The translations under genes were made by a program, and so were the position numbers. Below are positions 33,381 through 43,424 of a stretch of DNA of 51,413 nt, in pieces. Location of the stretch: assembly GCA_903863035.1 (NCBI GenBank), contig CAIPAT010000342.1, positions 1 through 51,413 of the forward strand. Reading direction: 5' to 3'. The notes beneath the pieces were generated by a model. That model was not told the DNA's origin and ran no database searches. It saw only the letters and a list, made by a program, of their open reading frames with translations. How positions within the stretch are numbered: the stretch's first letter is position 1; the number at the start of each line of letters is the position of its first letter. This stretch comes from an uncultured Lentisphaeria bacterium. Its GTDB lineage: Bacteria; Verrucomicrobiota; Lentisphaeria; Victivallales; Victivallaceae.

Positions 33381-35272
33381 TCCTGACGGATTACTTTATA
33401 CAGGCCGTAACAATCATCGAACCAGACATCCTCCAGTTTTTTCGCGGCTTTCAGGCGGGCAAGCAATTCACCGAATTGCATATAGATAGGATTGTATTCT
33501 TCAAGATGATCCGGATTTACGCCTGATGCACCAACTAGAATATAATCTATCTTCTCTTTTTGCAGAACATCCATCACCTCATTGCTGCTATTGGGAAGCG
33601 GAGTAAAATATTTTTCCTGATAGAACGGTGTAGCAATCACATACTGACGCGCCATGTAAAGCCCGCGACGTTCAAATATCAGCATGATCTTTGCTTGTTG
33701 CGGCGTCTTCTCTGCAATTGCCGCCATCGCCCTCACAAAACCTTTATCACGAGTTCCAATTTCCAGATATTTCTGAATTCCTCTGGGATCACCGAACACC
33801 CAGCGCCATGAAATATAATAATGCCGGATATCGTTCCAGTCCAGATTGACTGATGCGCAAAATACAAAAAGCAGTACAAAAGAGACTAAAGCCCACTTTT
33901 GAACCAGCCGGCAAAACTCATAAGTCCCCGCCAGTATCACTAAAAAATAAAGCGGCAGGATAAAGCGGCTCTGCTGAGAAGTAAAAAACCAGAATAGATA
34001 AAAAAACAGAATCGCGGCAATCAAGCCGCAATTTCTCAGGGTTCTCGCCCCTTTCCAGTTCTTTATCATGAACCATCCGGTCAAAACACAAAAAACAAGA
34101 AACTGCCATCCCATAATAATCCCGTCAAAAAGTTTACCAAACCAGCATAGCAGTGCCGGCGATATAAAAAATCCGCCAATATCCATTACGCCGAAATGGC
34201 TGTATCCCATTGCGTAGTGGAACTTGCTTACCGCCAACACTTTGGGATCGGCTGAAAACACACCGGACAAAAATGGATAAAATGGATTTCCTGTATAACA
34301 GAACGGCCTCAAGTAGAATGGTAAAACAAAAATTGCCGCCCCTATCGCACATGGAACAAGCACATATATGAACCTTTTTTTCAACTCAGTTACAGGATAA
34401 GTCATTGCCAAAATAAAAACCACTGCGGCAATCCCCAGTCCGGTCAGTTTAACCGCAGCGGCTCCGGCCGCCAGAATTCCGCACAGCAGAAACACATTCG
34501 CAGTCTTCTCAATCTGTATTACAGATGTTCCCTTCAACACCAGCACAGCGGCAGTAAGATTCATCAGCATAAATGGTTCAACATATGCTTCACGCATCAT
34601 GGTGACAAAAATCGGCGAAAGAACAAAAACTACAAAACACAGCATAACTTTAAATCTTGAACCATAACTCCTGATAATCCAGTAAACTGAAAAGAAGAAA
34701 ATCATATATGCGGCCAGACAAAGTACCCGCGGCGTTTTAATCCCGCCGATTTCTATGGTCAGGCGGAAAAGCAAATGCGGCAGGGATGGAAATGCAGAGT
34801 AAGGATTATCCATAAAAACCGGCACCCCGCCTGCCTGGATCCAGCGCAACGGCAATGAAACATGATATGTCAATTCGTCCCAGCAGTACGGAAAACAAAG
34901 CGCACTGCCTGTTGCATAAATCCCCATCAGGCACATGATGACCGTGAACAGACGATTGCGGTTTATATAAGCAGTAATGTATCCGATGATTAATTTAGAG
35001 CGTATAATACCAGGAACTGATAAAATCACCAATAAAGTCCAGATGACCGCCGGCGACAATACATTCATAGTTCCGCCAGCCAATACCAGCAATGCCAGAA
35101 AATTCATTCCCAGAACCAGATTCACCAGAAACGCCGGGACTTGATGACGCCATTGTATTTTCAGAATTTTATCCGAAACAAGCCATCCGGCAGAATATGC
35201 CGCGATGAAAAATAAAATCACTGCCGGCAAGATCATATAACCACGACTTAAATTAATAACGAAATTATACAC
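33377..35272 (-). CDS. GT39-like membrane glycosyltransferase
   Basis: The 631-residue protein has about twelve TM helices. After the second or third TM, CFPYCWDELTYHVSLPLRWI gives the acidic DE pair expected in the first outer loop of lipid-sugar-dependent GT-C enzymes (PMT/ArnT-like), and PSLPHLLFRLTIEIGG follows. The C-terminal 150 residues after the last TM are soluble (TRDKGFVRAMAAIAEKTPQ and on). It is 11 bases downstream of the Wzy_C/TPR gene on the same strand, so they are probably cotranscribed. A role in sugar transfer to lipid or protein in the cell envelope is likely; substrate unknown. Confidence 0.75.
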   Translation of the reverse strand: MYNFVINLSRGYMILPAVILFFIAAYSAGWLVSDKILKIQWRHQVPAFLVNLVLGMNFLALLVLAGGTMNVLSPAVIWTLLVILSVPGIIRSKLIIGYITAYINRNRLFTVIMCLMGIYATGSALCFPYCWDELTYHVSLPLRWIQAGGVPVFMDNPYSAFPSLPHLLFRLTIEIGGIKTPRVLCLAAYMIFFFSVYWIIRSYGSRFKVMLCFVVFVLSPIFVTMMREAYVEPFMLMNLTAAVLVLKGTSVIQIEKTANVFLLCGILAAGAAAVKLTGLGIAAVVFILAMTYPVTELKKRFIYVLVPCAIGAAIFVLPFYLRPFCYTGNPFYPFLSGVFSADPKVLAVSKFHYAMGYSHFGVMDIGGFFISPALLCWFGKLFDGIIMGWQFLVFCVLTGWFMIKNWKGARTLRNCGLIAAILFFYLFWFFTSQQSRFILPLYFLVILAGTYEFCRLVQKWALVSFVLLFVFCASVNLDWNDIRHYYISWRWVFGDPRGIQKYLEIGTRDKGFVRAMAAIAEKTPQQAKIMLIFERRGLYMARQYVIATPFYQEKYFTPLPNSSNEVMDVLQKEKIDYILVGASGVNPDHLEEYNPIYMQFGELLARLKAAKKLEDVWFDDCYGLYKVIRQD

Positions 35273-35283
35273 CGGTCCATCCT

Positions 35284-37113
35284 CTATTTTAATTCTTTAA
35301 AGTCTGTGCCTGGCACTTCTCGAAAGTGCATATCCCATCTCGGATTCTTAATCAGAAGCGGAATATGCTCAAAGCGCAAACCTTTAACAGCAAGAGACTG
35401 CGAAAGCTTATCATACGCCATTCGGGCCTCATCGTCAAGCCCCATTTCCTTCAATGTATTATAATAGAAATACCAGTTTATCGAACTTAACGGGTAATTC
35501 CTTGTTTCCTGTTGAAAATATTTCAAAGACTCCTGCCGCCGTCCCTGCAAATACAGCGCCTTTGCCTTAAGTCCGTTATTATTAACATAATTCTTGAATA
35601 CGGTTAAATCCTCCATCCGGTCAAGATAACGTTGACAGAGCAAAGGATTTTTCAAATCGTAGAAAGCAACCAAAGCAGCTTGATAAATGCTTTCCGGCGT
35701 CGGCTTGACAGAGATAATCTTATCATAAAAGGCAAGTGCGGCCTCTGCTGAGTTAAGCTCCCGAGCAATATGCGCCTGACGGAAATAATACGAACTTAAA
35801 TAATTGCAGTAAAGTTGAAACGCCAGAGCAACCATTAAAATTGTAAAGCAAATCATCGCGGTCACACGAACTGCCAGTGGAGCAAACAACGTCTCCTTAC
35901 GATTCGTAATCTTCCAGTACCTGCCCCAGAAAATACCTAATATCATCAGGAAAACTACATTAATCGGCCATATTTCCACCGTCATATCCATTAAACTATG
36001 AATAAATAGAAACAGCATAATAAAAAAATATAACTTCATCCGCAGGTTTCCAGTTCGTTTCGAATGTAAAACCCAATTCCATATCGGCAAAATAAGCAAA
36101 AAAAGCCATGCAATGAATGAGAAAATACCGTTTGACACAAGAAAAAGCAACAGAAGGTTGTGAGGATCAGTATTTCTGTCCGTAGCAAAGAAATTCAAAT
36201 AATATTCCACCGGGTTATAGGAAGCATGAGCACTTTCAAATAAAGGCTGACCGACTCCAAAGAAAAAATTGTCTCTAATCAGTTGTAACGTGCCACTCCA
36301 CAATTGCATCCGCACATCCCGCGTCAGAAAAGCCCCAACTTGAGCAATCCCGCCTGAATGTAAAAATATCACCACTGCAATCAGCACAGTCAGAATGATC
36401 CACAGTACCCAGCGGATTGAAATCCTGTTTCTGTACAGAACGCCAAAATACAATAGAGCAGCCATTACAAGCGCACACCAGACACCTTTTGAGTCACATA
36501 AGTATATATAATAGAAAGTCCCAACCAAAATTAAAATATTCAAGACTCTTACGATAATAAGATTCAATTTCAACAGGCCGCCAATCTTTGCAATAAAAAG
36601 CATAAGAAAGGGGGTGGATATTACCAATAAGGCTCCATTCCAGTTCCAATTGCCGGAAATACCGCAAAAAACAGAATTTGCGAATAATTCCTCAGTCGAC
36701 TGGATGCAATTCAAAATGGCCAGCAATGCCAGAAAATATGGGAGATATTTATCAACATATTTATGATTAAGAGCCGCAAATAAAGGAACCGAAACCCAAA
36801 CCAGTGAACTGAAAAAATAATCAAGACTATAATTATGGTTAAACAGATAATGCAACAAACAACCGACGGTTATAATGCCGATGAGCGTTGTCGGGATAAC
36901 ATTATTTTGACAGAAAACCAGTGCTTGCTTATAGTTTAAAAAACACAAAGACAAAGCCATTAGAGATAGTGTTCCGGCAGAGAAAAGGATAAGATAGCTG
37001 TGGTAAGCCAGCGGAAACAACATACCCGGCAATAGCAACGGATAAAAAAGTAACGATGCAATCAGAAATAAGCCAGGAAATATAAAATGTATTTTTGGGG
37101 TATCGTTATTCAA
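35284..37113 (-). CDS. O-antigen ligase/O-oligosaccharyltransferase-type protein (Wzy_C) with TPR tail
   Basis: The 609-residue protein has about twelve TMs in its first 430 residues and a soluble C-terminal TPR-like region (about 440-600; AEAALAFYDKIISVKPTPE, AKALYLQGRRQESLKYFQQE). The Wzy_C domain is recognisable by DVRMQLWSGTLQLI, FFFGVGQPLFE and, in the large outer loop, DRNTDPHNLLLLFLVSNG. Members either ligate O-antigen to lipid A, polymerise it, or transfer glycans to proteins (PglL/TfpO). The start is TTG, but AGGAGG four bases upstream supports it. A terminator sits between this gene and the prepilin upstream, so it may depend on read-through. Confidence 0.83.
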   Translation of the reverse strand: MNNDTPKIHFIFPGLFLIASLLFYPLLLPGMLFPLAYHSYLILFSAGTLSLMALSLCFLNYKQALVFCQNNVIPTTLIGIITVGCLLHYLFNHNYSLDYFFSSLVWVSVPLFAALNHKYVDKYLPYFLALLAILNCIQSTEELFANSVFCGISGNWNWNGALLVISTPFLMLFIAKIGGLLKLNLIIVRVLNILILVGTFYYIYLCDSKGVWCALVMAALLYFGVLYRNRISIRWVLWIILTVLIAVVIFLHSGGIAQVGAFLTRDVRMQLWSGTLQLIRDNFFFGVGQPLFESAHASYNPVEYYLNFFATDRNTDPHNLLLLFLVSNGIFSFIAWLFLLILPIWNWVLHSKRTGNLRMKLYFFIMLFLFIHSLMDMTVEIWPINVVFLMILGIFWGRYWKITNRKETLFAPLAVRVTAMICFTILMVALAFQLYCNYLSSYYFRQAHIARELNSAEAALAFYDKIISVKPTPESIYQAALVAFYDLKNPLLCQRYLDRMEDLTVFKNYVNNNGLKAKALYLQGRRQESLKYFQQETRNYPLSSINWYFYYNTLKEMGLDDEARMAYDKLSQSLAVKGLRFEHIPLLIKNPRWDMHFREVPGTDFKELK

Positions 37114-37125
37114 ACGCCCTCCTGA

Positions 37126-37152
37126 AATAAAAAAGGAGGCCGAAGCCTCCTT
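37126..37152 (-). terminator. Rho-independent terminator after the prepilin gene
   Basis: On the minus strand AAGGAGGC-TTCG-GCCTCCTT is followed by TTTTATT: a perfect 8-bp stem with a stable TTCG loop, 28 bases after the prepilin stop. The downstream ligase's AGGAGG site begins just after it, so leaky termination could set a high prepilin to ligase ratio. Confidence 0.85.
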
Positions 37153-37179
37153 AGAATCAAACTTGTACTCGATACTGAA

Positions 37180-37785
37180 TTACGGTGTTTCAGCATTCGG
37201 GTACATCGCAGAACCGCCACGGTTCTGGTACATGTACCACGTTGAACCGGCGAAACCAGATACATGGCCGTCATGGAACAGCATGTTACCGAAGTCAGCG
37301 TGGTTAGGACCTCCTGACGGATTGGATTTTCTGTCAGAGGCAATCGCTGAATCAGCACGGCCGTACTGATCGGAAGAACCCTCCATCAACATGTTGGAAA
37401 ATGCATAATCCAGATTACCAGGAGGTGATGCCGTCGCTAGCGCATAATTCAACATTACATTACCAGTGCCTTTGGTGGTAGTGGTGGACGGACAGGTGTA
37501 AACCGAATAGTCAGTCAGATAATCATACGCCCGGAGTAGATCCAGCGAACACGTGTTCGCAGCAGAAGTTAGACCTTGTGCAGGAACAGTCGGGAAACGA
37601 TCAGCATAGTCCATCGCGTACTGCTTCAGGGCCAGACCAATCTGCTTCAGGTTCGACGCACAGGAAATGCGGCGTGCTTTTTCGCGGGCTGAGTTCAGGG
37701 CCGGCAAAAGCATACCAGCGAGGATCGCGATGATGGCGATCACGACGAGGAGTTCGATGAGTGTGAATCCACGACTTCTTTTCAT
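37180..37785 (-). CDS. Prepilin-like protein (DUF1559, H-X9-DG type)
   Basis: The 201-residue protein begins [16 protein letters not shown], a class III signal cut before F by a prepilin peptidase and methylated; the hydrophobic N-terminal helix continues to residue 30. The helix extends through [20 protein letters not shown], and the C-terminal part contains [13 protein letters not shown], which fits H-x9-DG. This DUF1559 layout is the hallmark of the very large pseudopilin families of Lentisphaerae and Planctomycetes. AAGGAGAG precedes the ATG. The strong terminator downstream suggests high expression. Whether it is a pilus or a type II secretion subunit is unknown. Confidence 0.95.
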   Translation of the reverse strand: MKRSRGFTLIELLVVIAIIAILAGMLLPALNSAREKARRISCASNLKQIGLALKQYAMDYADRFPTVPAQGLTSAANTCSLDLLRAYDYLTDYSVYTCPSTTTTKGTGNVMLNYALATASPPGNLDYAFSNMLMEGSSDQYGRADSAIASDRKSNPSGGPNHADFGNMLFHDGHVSGFAGSTWYMYQNRGGSAMYPNAETP

Positions 37786-38247
37786 TTCTTTCTCTCCTTG
37801 AGTTGTTTGTTAACGACCTCATGTTTAAGAACCTTCTTAAGCATGACCTTCGTTTGTTCTATATTCTAGCAAAAACAGAAGCACTATGCAAGTCTTTTTA
37901 TAAGAAAATTTAAAAATATATCAAAAAAAAGATGGTTTTGTTGTTTTTGACGAACAAAATTTGTTTTTACCTGAAAATTATTCATTCAGCATCCGTCCGG
38001 TAATTCCAGTACAATTGTCGGATTTTTCATAAAAATATGCAAAAACCGGAAAACTGCGTTTAGTACATCGCTTGTTTCACTTTTCTTAAAAAATTCGGTA
38101 TTAATATAGGGGTTTGATGGTAGAATGCAAATATCCCAAAACATCAATCAGGACATAACGTGATTTATTGATTTTGCAATTATTCCAAATGCGGACTATT
38201 ATAATGATGTCGATTCAGAATCAAAATGGATTGCCCGGAGCAAATTT
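37786..38247. other. Divergent region between prepilin and recX, with a leader palindrome
   Basis: The 462 bases hold no gene. At 37820-37845 is CATGTTTAAGAAC-CTTCTTAAGCATG, a near-perfect palindrome with arms of 13 bases, 35 bases upstream of the prepilin ATG. It may be a hairpin in the leader mRNA or an operator. The stretch 37890-38110 is very AT-rich with runs of A and T and could contain promoters for both directions. No tRNA-like structure seen. Confidence 0.45.
37820..37845 (-). promoter_or_regulatory. Palindrome in the prepilin leader
   Basis: The left arm CATGTTTAAGAAC and the reverse complement of the right arm CATGCTTAAGAAG match at 11 of 13 positions. It lies just upstream of the Shine-Dalgarno of the prepilin gene. 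It could stabilise the mRNA or bind a dimeric regulator; the sequence does not tell which. Confidence 0.4.
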
Positions 38248-38709
38248 ATGAATCATCCGACGCAAATAATGGATGCCGCATTAAAAATACTGTCCCGCCG
38301 AGCCCATAGTGCCCAGGAACTGCGCAATAAACTTTTCAAGAAAGAGTTTGCGCGCCTGGACATTGATACGGCAGTTGCCGAATGCCTGCGCCTTAATCTT
38401 GTAAATGACCATCTGCTTGCTGAAGATTACACCGAGGAACTGAAGAGCAAAGGCTGCGGTCCCTATAAAATTAAGTTAATGTTATATAAAAAGGGTATAT
38501 CCAAAGACATCATTGCTGAAGTTGCCGGCGGAAAGGAAAATGACGAATCCGAACTGGCGGCGGAAGTCCTCGCCAGAAAAATTAAATCATTGGCAAGAGA
38601 ACCTGACCATAATAAACGCAGGGAAAAAGCCTTCCGCTTCATGATTTCCAGAGGATTTTCCTCAGATGTCATCAGGAAACTGTTTGAAGAGCAAGATTTC
38701 ACTTCATAA
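38248..38709 (+). CDS. recX: RecX-family regulatory protein
   Basis: RecX binds RecA filaments and limits recombinase activity. The 153-residue protein has the helical repeats of the family: ALKILSRRAHSAQELRNKLF, CLRLNLVNDHLLAEDYTEEL, KGCGPYKIKLMLYKKGISKD and AFRFMISRGFSSDVIRKLFE. The length is typical. recA is not adjacent in this window. It runs tail to tail into the AEC transporter gene with an 11-base overlap. CGGAG-like bases before the ATG give a weak ribosome site. Confidence 0.88.
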   Translation: MNHPTQIMDAALKILSRRAHSAQELRNKLFKKEFARLDIDTAVAECLRLNLVNDHLLAEDYTEELKSKGCGPYKIKLMLYKKGISKDIIAEVAGGKENDESELAAEVLARKIKSLAREPDHNKRREKAFRFMISRGFSSDVIRKLFEEQDFTS

Positions 38710-39610
38710 AAACAAGCATCAGCGGAATCGTCAGGAGGCAGGCAACGGTTGTAAAAACAATCGACTGTCCGGCAAACTCCGCAGAGCCGCCGTACCGCCT
38801 GGTAATAACCGCCGCACTGGCTGATACCGGCATAAGCGCCACAATATAAGTAACTTTATACACATCCGCAGGCAGCGGCAGATTATTCAAAATCAGAATA
38901 ACAATACCTGGTATAATAACCAGCCGCACCGCAGTCATATAAAAAATATCCCACTTATCCTTAAATATTTCCGGAGAATGATAAATTGCCGCGCCGATCA
39001 GCAGCAGAATCAGCGGAACTGAACAGTTCCCCAGCTTGTGAAAAATGTTCCCGACTGTAACCGGCACCGGTATCTTGCAGAAACAAAAGATCAAAGCCAG
39101 CGCCACCGCAGCCTGATTGATGCTGAAAATATTATTAATAGTCCGTTTCACGTCGCCGCCGGCCAGAATGCCTACACCGAGCGTCCAGAACCCGATTGTG
39201 GAGCCGATATTCATAATGAACAGCAGCGCCAGATACTTTTCCCCCCATAGATTAGAAAGAATTATCAGCGGCAGGAAAAGGTAATTGTTAATTGCGCAGA
39301 AATGGTGAAAAGTAACCATCCGGTCATGGGTGCGGTTGCGGATGCCGTATCTCAAACCGAAGCCGAGAATTCCGCCGAACAACATCAAACCGAAACCGAT
39401 GGTTGGCATCAGCCATAGTTCTTTAAGCTGAGAAGGATCGAAGTTGCGGGTGATCGAGTCAAACGCCAGCATCGGGAAAAAGATATCGACAATCAATCGG
39501 CTCAGTTTATTTAGGTCTTTTTCATCAATAAACTTAAAATGCATGACCAGCGCGCCGACCGCAAACATTCCAAACGTCTCGACAATCGCCAGAAAAACCT
39601 GAGTCATCAT
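38699..39610 (-). CDS. AEC-family transporter
   Basis: The 303-residue protein has ten hydrophobic segments in two sets of five, as in the auxin efflux carrier family. Recognisable parts are GMFAVGALVMHFKFIDEKDL and NKLSRLIVDIFFPMLAFDSI near the N-terminus and LPADVYKVTYIVALMPVSAS near the end. Bacterial members export or import malate or other organic acids, so the substrate is open. Its ATG is one base after the uvrA stop, so translation is probably coupled to uvrA, an odd pairing. A second ATG follows immediately and could be the actual start. Confidence 0.88.
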   Translation of the reverse strand: MMTQVFLAIVETFGMFAVGALVMHFKFIDEKDLNKLSRLIVDIFFPMLAFDSITRNFDPSQLKELWLMPTIGFGLMLFGGILGFGLRYGIRNRTHDRMVTFHHFCAINNYLFLPLIILSNLWGEKYLALLFIMNIGSTIGFWTLGVGILAGGDVKRTINNIFSINQAAVALALIFCFCKIPVPVTVGNIFHKLGNCSVPLILLLIGAAIYHSPEIFKDKWDIFYMTAVRLVIIPGIVILILNNLPLPADVYKVTYIVALMPVSASAAVITRRYGGSAEFAGQSIVFTTVACLLTIPLMLVFMK

Positions 39611-39611
39611 T

Positions 39612-42479
39612 TCAGGGCTGCTTCCTTTTCTTGAGATACGGTTTCAAGTAAAGCCCGGTAAACGAACGGGAATTTCCGGCAACTTTCTCCGGCGTTCCCT
39701 CCGCGATCAGATAACCACCCTTGTCGCCGCCTTCAGGGCCAAGATCAACAATATGATCAGCCACCTTGATCACATCCAGGTTATGTTCGATTACCAGAAC
39801 CGTGTTGCCGACGTCGCGCAAACGGATCAGCACTTTCAGCAATTGTTCAATATCAGCCAGATGCAGCCCGGTCGTAGGTTCATCCAATATATACAAGGTA
39901 TGGCCGCGCGGTATCCTGGCCAGTTCAGCGGCCAGTTTTACCCGCTGGGCTTCACCGCCGGACAACGTCGTTGCCGGCTGCCCGAGATGGATATAGCCCA
40001 GGCCGACCTCCTGGAGTGTTTTCAGTTTCCGGTACAGCGACGGGAGCGAACTGAAAAAATCCACCGCCTCATCAACTGTCATATCCAGCACATCTGCAAT
40101 GTTCCGCTTTTTAAAATATACACTCAGAGTTTCACGGTTGAAGCGTTTGCCGCCGCAGGTCGAGCACTGCACATAAACATCGGATAAAAACTGCATTTCG
40201 ATCTTTTTTATGCCGTCGCCCTGACATTCCTCGCAGCGTCCGCCCTTGACGTTGAAGCTGAACCGTCCCGGCTTGTAACCGCGGACTTTCGATTCCGGGA
40301 GTTCGGCAAAAAGATTGCGGATAGTTCCGAAGGCGTCAGTATAAGTTGCCGGATTCGAACGCGGGGTGCGTCCGATCGGGCTCTGGTCTATCACAATCGC
40401 CTTATCTATATTATTAAGGCCTTCAATCGACTCGTGCGCTCCCGGAATGTTATCGCCGACGCCGAAATGGCGATTCAGCGCTTTTTTCAGAATTTCATTG
40501 ACCAGTGTGCTTTTTCCCGAACCGGAAACTCCGGTAACGCAGCAGAAAGTACCCAGTGGAATTTCGACATTGATTTTTTTCAGATTATTATGGGTTGCAC
40601 CCTTGATCAGCAACTTTTTACCGTTGCCTTCCAGTCTTTTTTCCGGGACCGGCACAAATTTTGAACCATTCATATAAGCCGCGGTAAGGGATTTTTCAGA
40701 TTTTCTAACCATTGCCGGGGTCCCGCAGGCGACGACTTCGCCGCCGTGGGCTCCGGCCCCCGGCCCCAGATCAACCACGTAGTCAGCGCGGTTGATCGTA
40801 TCCAGATCGTGCTCCACCACAATCACGGTATTGCCGATGTCACGAAGTTTTTCCAAAGTATTAAGCAGCCGCTCATTGTCGCGCTGATGCAAACCAATAC
40901 TCGGCTCGTCGAGAATATACAGCACACCGACCAGACCGCAGCCAAGCTGCGTCGCCAGCCGGATGCGCTGCGCTTCGCCGCCGGACAAAGTGCCGCTCTC
41001 ACGGTCCAGCGTCAGATACGCCAGACCGACGTCCTTCAAAAATCCAAGACGCGCGGAAATTTCGCGGACAACATCCGCCGCAATCACTTTCGCCTCGTCA
41101 TTCAGTTCCAGTCCGGCAATAAAATCAAACGCTTCGTTTACTGACAACGCGTTAAATTTGTGGATCGGCATCCCCCCGACGGTAACCGCCAGGCTGACCG
41201 GGTTAAGCCGGGCGCCATTGCATTCCGGGCAAAGCCTCCGGCTCATGTATGTTTTCAACCGTTCGCGGACAGACTCGCTCTCAGTCTCGGTCATCCGCCG
41301 CTGCAAATTGGCGAGAACGCCTTCAAACGGCTTCGACCAGCGCAGTTTATGCCCGCGAATAGTATAGTCGAATTCCAGATTTTCCACGCCGCTGCCAAAT
41401 AACAGCACATGTTTAAGTTTTTCCGGGATATCACTGAACGGCATGGTCAGCATGTCAGGACAATTATATGACTCGGCAAGTTTTCTCATCAGCATATTAT
41501 AATATATGATGAGGCGGCGCGGACCGCGCCGCCAACCGGGAATAGCGCCGTTGCGGATGGACAGCGAATCATCGGGTATAATCATCGCCGGGTCCATGAT
41601 CAGTTGCGTACCGAGTCCGTGACAGGCTGCGCAGGCACCATAAGGACTGTTGAACGAAAAATTACGCGGGGCCAGTTGTCCGAAGCTCATAGCGCATTTT
41701 AAACAAGCCAGATGTTCGCTGACCTGTTCCTCGATCCATGAATCCGGCTTGCCGTCCGCATTTTCCAGCATCAGGGTCATAATCCCCTCCCCGTGCTTCA
41801 ACGCGACTTCCACCGAATCACTCAGCCGGACTGTGTCTAATTTGCCGGTAACCAGACGGTCCACCACCGCTTCGACTGTATGCCGCTTAGTTTTCGCCAG
41901 ATCCGCTATCTTATCTTCCAGCATGACAAATTTGCCGTCAATCCTGGCGCGGACAAAACCATCGGCGCGCATCTTTTCCAGAATATCCTTGTGTTCGCCT
42001 TTTCTGCCGTTAACGTAAGGGGCCAGAATCATCAGTTTGCGGCCAGCCGGAAAATCTTCGATTTTTTCACAAATGGATTGAGCAGACTGCGGATGCAATT
42101 CCGCGCCGCACTGCGGACAGTGCGGAATCCCGGTATGGGCGTACAACAGTCGCAGATAGTCGTAGATTTCAGTGGTGGTAGCCACCGTGGAACGCGGATT
42201 GGCCCCGGCGGAACGCTGTTCGATGGCAATCGCCGGTGAAAGCCCTTCAATATGTTCGACTTTCGGTTTCTGCATCCGGTCCAGGAACTGGCGGGCATAG
42301 GCGGAAAGGCTCTCGACATAGCGCCGCTGCCCTTCCGCATAAAGCGTGTCAAATGCCAGCGAAGACTTGCCGGAACCGCTCAAGCCGGTGATTACCGTAA
42401 GTTTATTGCGCGGCAGTTCAACATCAATATTCTTGAGATTGTGCTGCGACGCCCCCTTAATTATAATATTCTTAAACAT
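39612..42479 (-). CDS. uvrA: Excinuclease ABC subunit A
   Basis: Damage-recognition ATPase of nucleotide excision repair. The 955-residue protein has two ABC modules: the first with the P-loop GLSGSGKSS at 32-40 and [15 protein letters not shown], the second with [17 protein letters not shown] and [15 protein letters not shown]. Both zinc modules are present, including [16 protein letters not shown]... followed by [10 protein letters not shown]. The length is that of a standard UvrA (about 940). Only TGGA precedes the ATG. UvrB and UvrC are not in the window. The AEC transporter follows at once. Confidence 0.97.
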   Translation of the reverse strand: MFKNIIIKGASQHNLKNIDVELPRNKLTVITGLSGSGKSSLAFDTLYAEGQRRYVESLSAYARQFLDRMQKPKVEHIEGLSPAIAIEQRSAGANPRSTVATTTEIYDYLRLLYAHTGIPHCPQCGAELHPQSAQSICEKIEDFPAGRKLMILAPYVNGRKGEHKDILEKMRADGFVRARIDGKFVMLEDKIADLAKTKRHTVEAVVDRLVTGKLDTVRLSDSVEVALKHGEGIMTLMLENADGKPDSWIEEQVSEHLACLKCAMSFGQLAPRNFSFNSPYGACAACHGLGTQLIMDPAMIIPDDSLSIRNGAIPGWRRGPRRLIIYYNMLMRKLAESYNCPDMLTMPFSDIPEKLKHVLLFGSGVENLEFDYTIRGHKLRWSKPFEGVLANLQRRMTETESESVRERLKTYMSRRLCPECNGARLNPVSLAVTVGGMPIHKFNALSVNEAFDFIAGLELNDEAKVIAADVVREISARLGFLKDVGLAYLTLDRESGTLSGGEAQRIRLATQLGCGLVGVLYILDEPSIGLHQRDNERLLNTLEKLRDIGNTVIVVEHDLDTINRADYVVDLGPGAGAHGGEVVACGTPAMVRKSEKSLTAAYMNGSKFVPVPEKRLEGNGKKLLIKGATHNNLKKINVEIPLGTFCCVTGVSGSGKSTLVNEILKKALNRHFGVGDNIPGAHESIEGLNNIDKAIVIDQSPIGRTPRSNPATYTDAFGTIRNLFAELPESKVRGYKPGRFSFNVKGGRCEECQGDGIKKIEMQFLSDVYVQCSTCGGKRFNRETLSVYFKKRNIADVLDMTVDEAVDFFSSLPSLYRKLKTLQEVGLGYIHLGQPATTLSGGEAQRVKLAAELARIPRGHTLYILDEPTTGLHLADIEQLLKVLIRLRDVGNTVLVIEHNLDVIKVADHIVDLGPEGGDKGGYLIAEGTPEKVAGNSRSFTGLYLKPYLKKRKQP

Positions 42480-42607
42480 TCCAGTCTGCTTTCATAAAAG
42501 TCCATAAATACAAATAAATGCAAGTCAGACTTTACCGCCAGAACGACAAAATATCAATAGCCATACCGCCAAAAATACTCCGGATTATGGCTCTGCACAG
42601 GCTGACA

Positions 42608-43240
42608 TCAGGCGATAGATTTCATCCCGGTAATCAGGAAGATGGGATATTCGCGGGAGATTCCTGAAGGCAAAGTTTTGACACGAGTATATGCCGTTCT
42701 GGAATAAATATCGGTAAAACCGATTTCATCGAGGGTATAATTCAAAAGTTCCGGATCGAAACCGAAATGAACCACCCCGGTATTATCGTCATGAAACGAA
42801 CCGTCTTCTTTTTCCATGTCAATCAGCACCAGATAGCCGCAGGGAGTCAGCATCTTATAAAAAAGACGCAGAACATGTTCAATATTATCAATATGGTGAA
42901 AAGTCATGCAGGTATATATCAAGTCGAAACTGTCCTTCTGAAAACTATCTTCATTAAACTCGGTCAAAAGCGGTTTGATATTTTTAATCTTTGATTCCGT
43001 CAGTTTCTTCTCCAGCACATTAATCATACCTGCCGAAGAGTCTACTGCGGTAATCGTTCCGACCAAAGAAGCCAGGCGGGTGGCTACATTTCCGGTGCCG
43101 CAACCGAAATCCATCACCTGCATATTCGAAGCCAAAGGAATAATATCTTCAATCGCGGTTGCAAAGTGCTTCGCCATTTCAACCCGCTCCGGGACATCAT
43201 CCCAGTTCAACGACGCTTTGTCAAAACGATTTTCCTGCAT
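42608..43240 (-). CDS. Class I SAM-dependent methyltransferase
   Basis: About 210 residues from ATG 43240, preceded by TCAGG. The start is chosen because MQENRFDKASLNWDD is the usual N-terminus of this methyltransferase group; a longer reading from GTG 43348 adds 36 residues without similarity or a ribosome site. The SAM-binding motif I is VMDFGCGTGNVATRLA, followed by ITAVDSSAGMINVL (motif II) and DLIYTCMTFHHI (motif IV) with LVLIDMEKEDGSFHDD. The substrate is unknown; it could be a small molecule. It stands alone. Confidence 0.9.
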   Translation of the reverse strand: MQENRFDKASLNWDDVPERVEMAKHFATAIEDIIPLASNMQVMDFGCGTGNVATRLASLVGTITAVDSSAGMINVLEKKLTESKIKNIKPLLTEFNEDSFQKDSFDLIYTCMTFHHIDNIEHVLRLFYKMLTPCGYLVLIDMEKEDGSFHDDNTGVVHFGFDPELLNYTLDEIGFTDIYSRTAYTRVKTLPSGISREYPIFLITGMKSIA

Positions 43241-43424
43241 AAAAACCTGACCTGTTGAATTGTTCAACACAAACTCCGGAACCGTTTCCGGAACTGTATA
43301 ATAACTATGCACCGACATTTGACAAATGCAACTGGATTGTACGTTCACACTGAAATTTTAAATGAAATTTGCACTTTTGCGGAATAAGGATTAAATTCGT
43401 CTTATATATTGTGGAGTTGGATAA

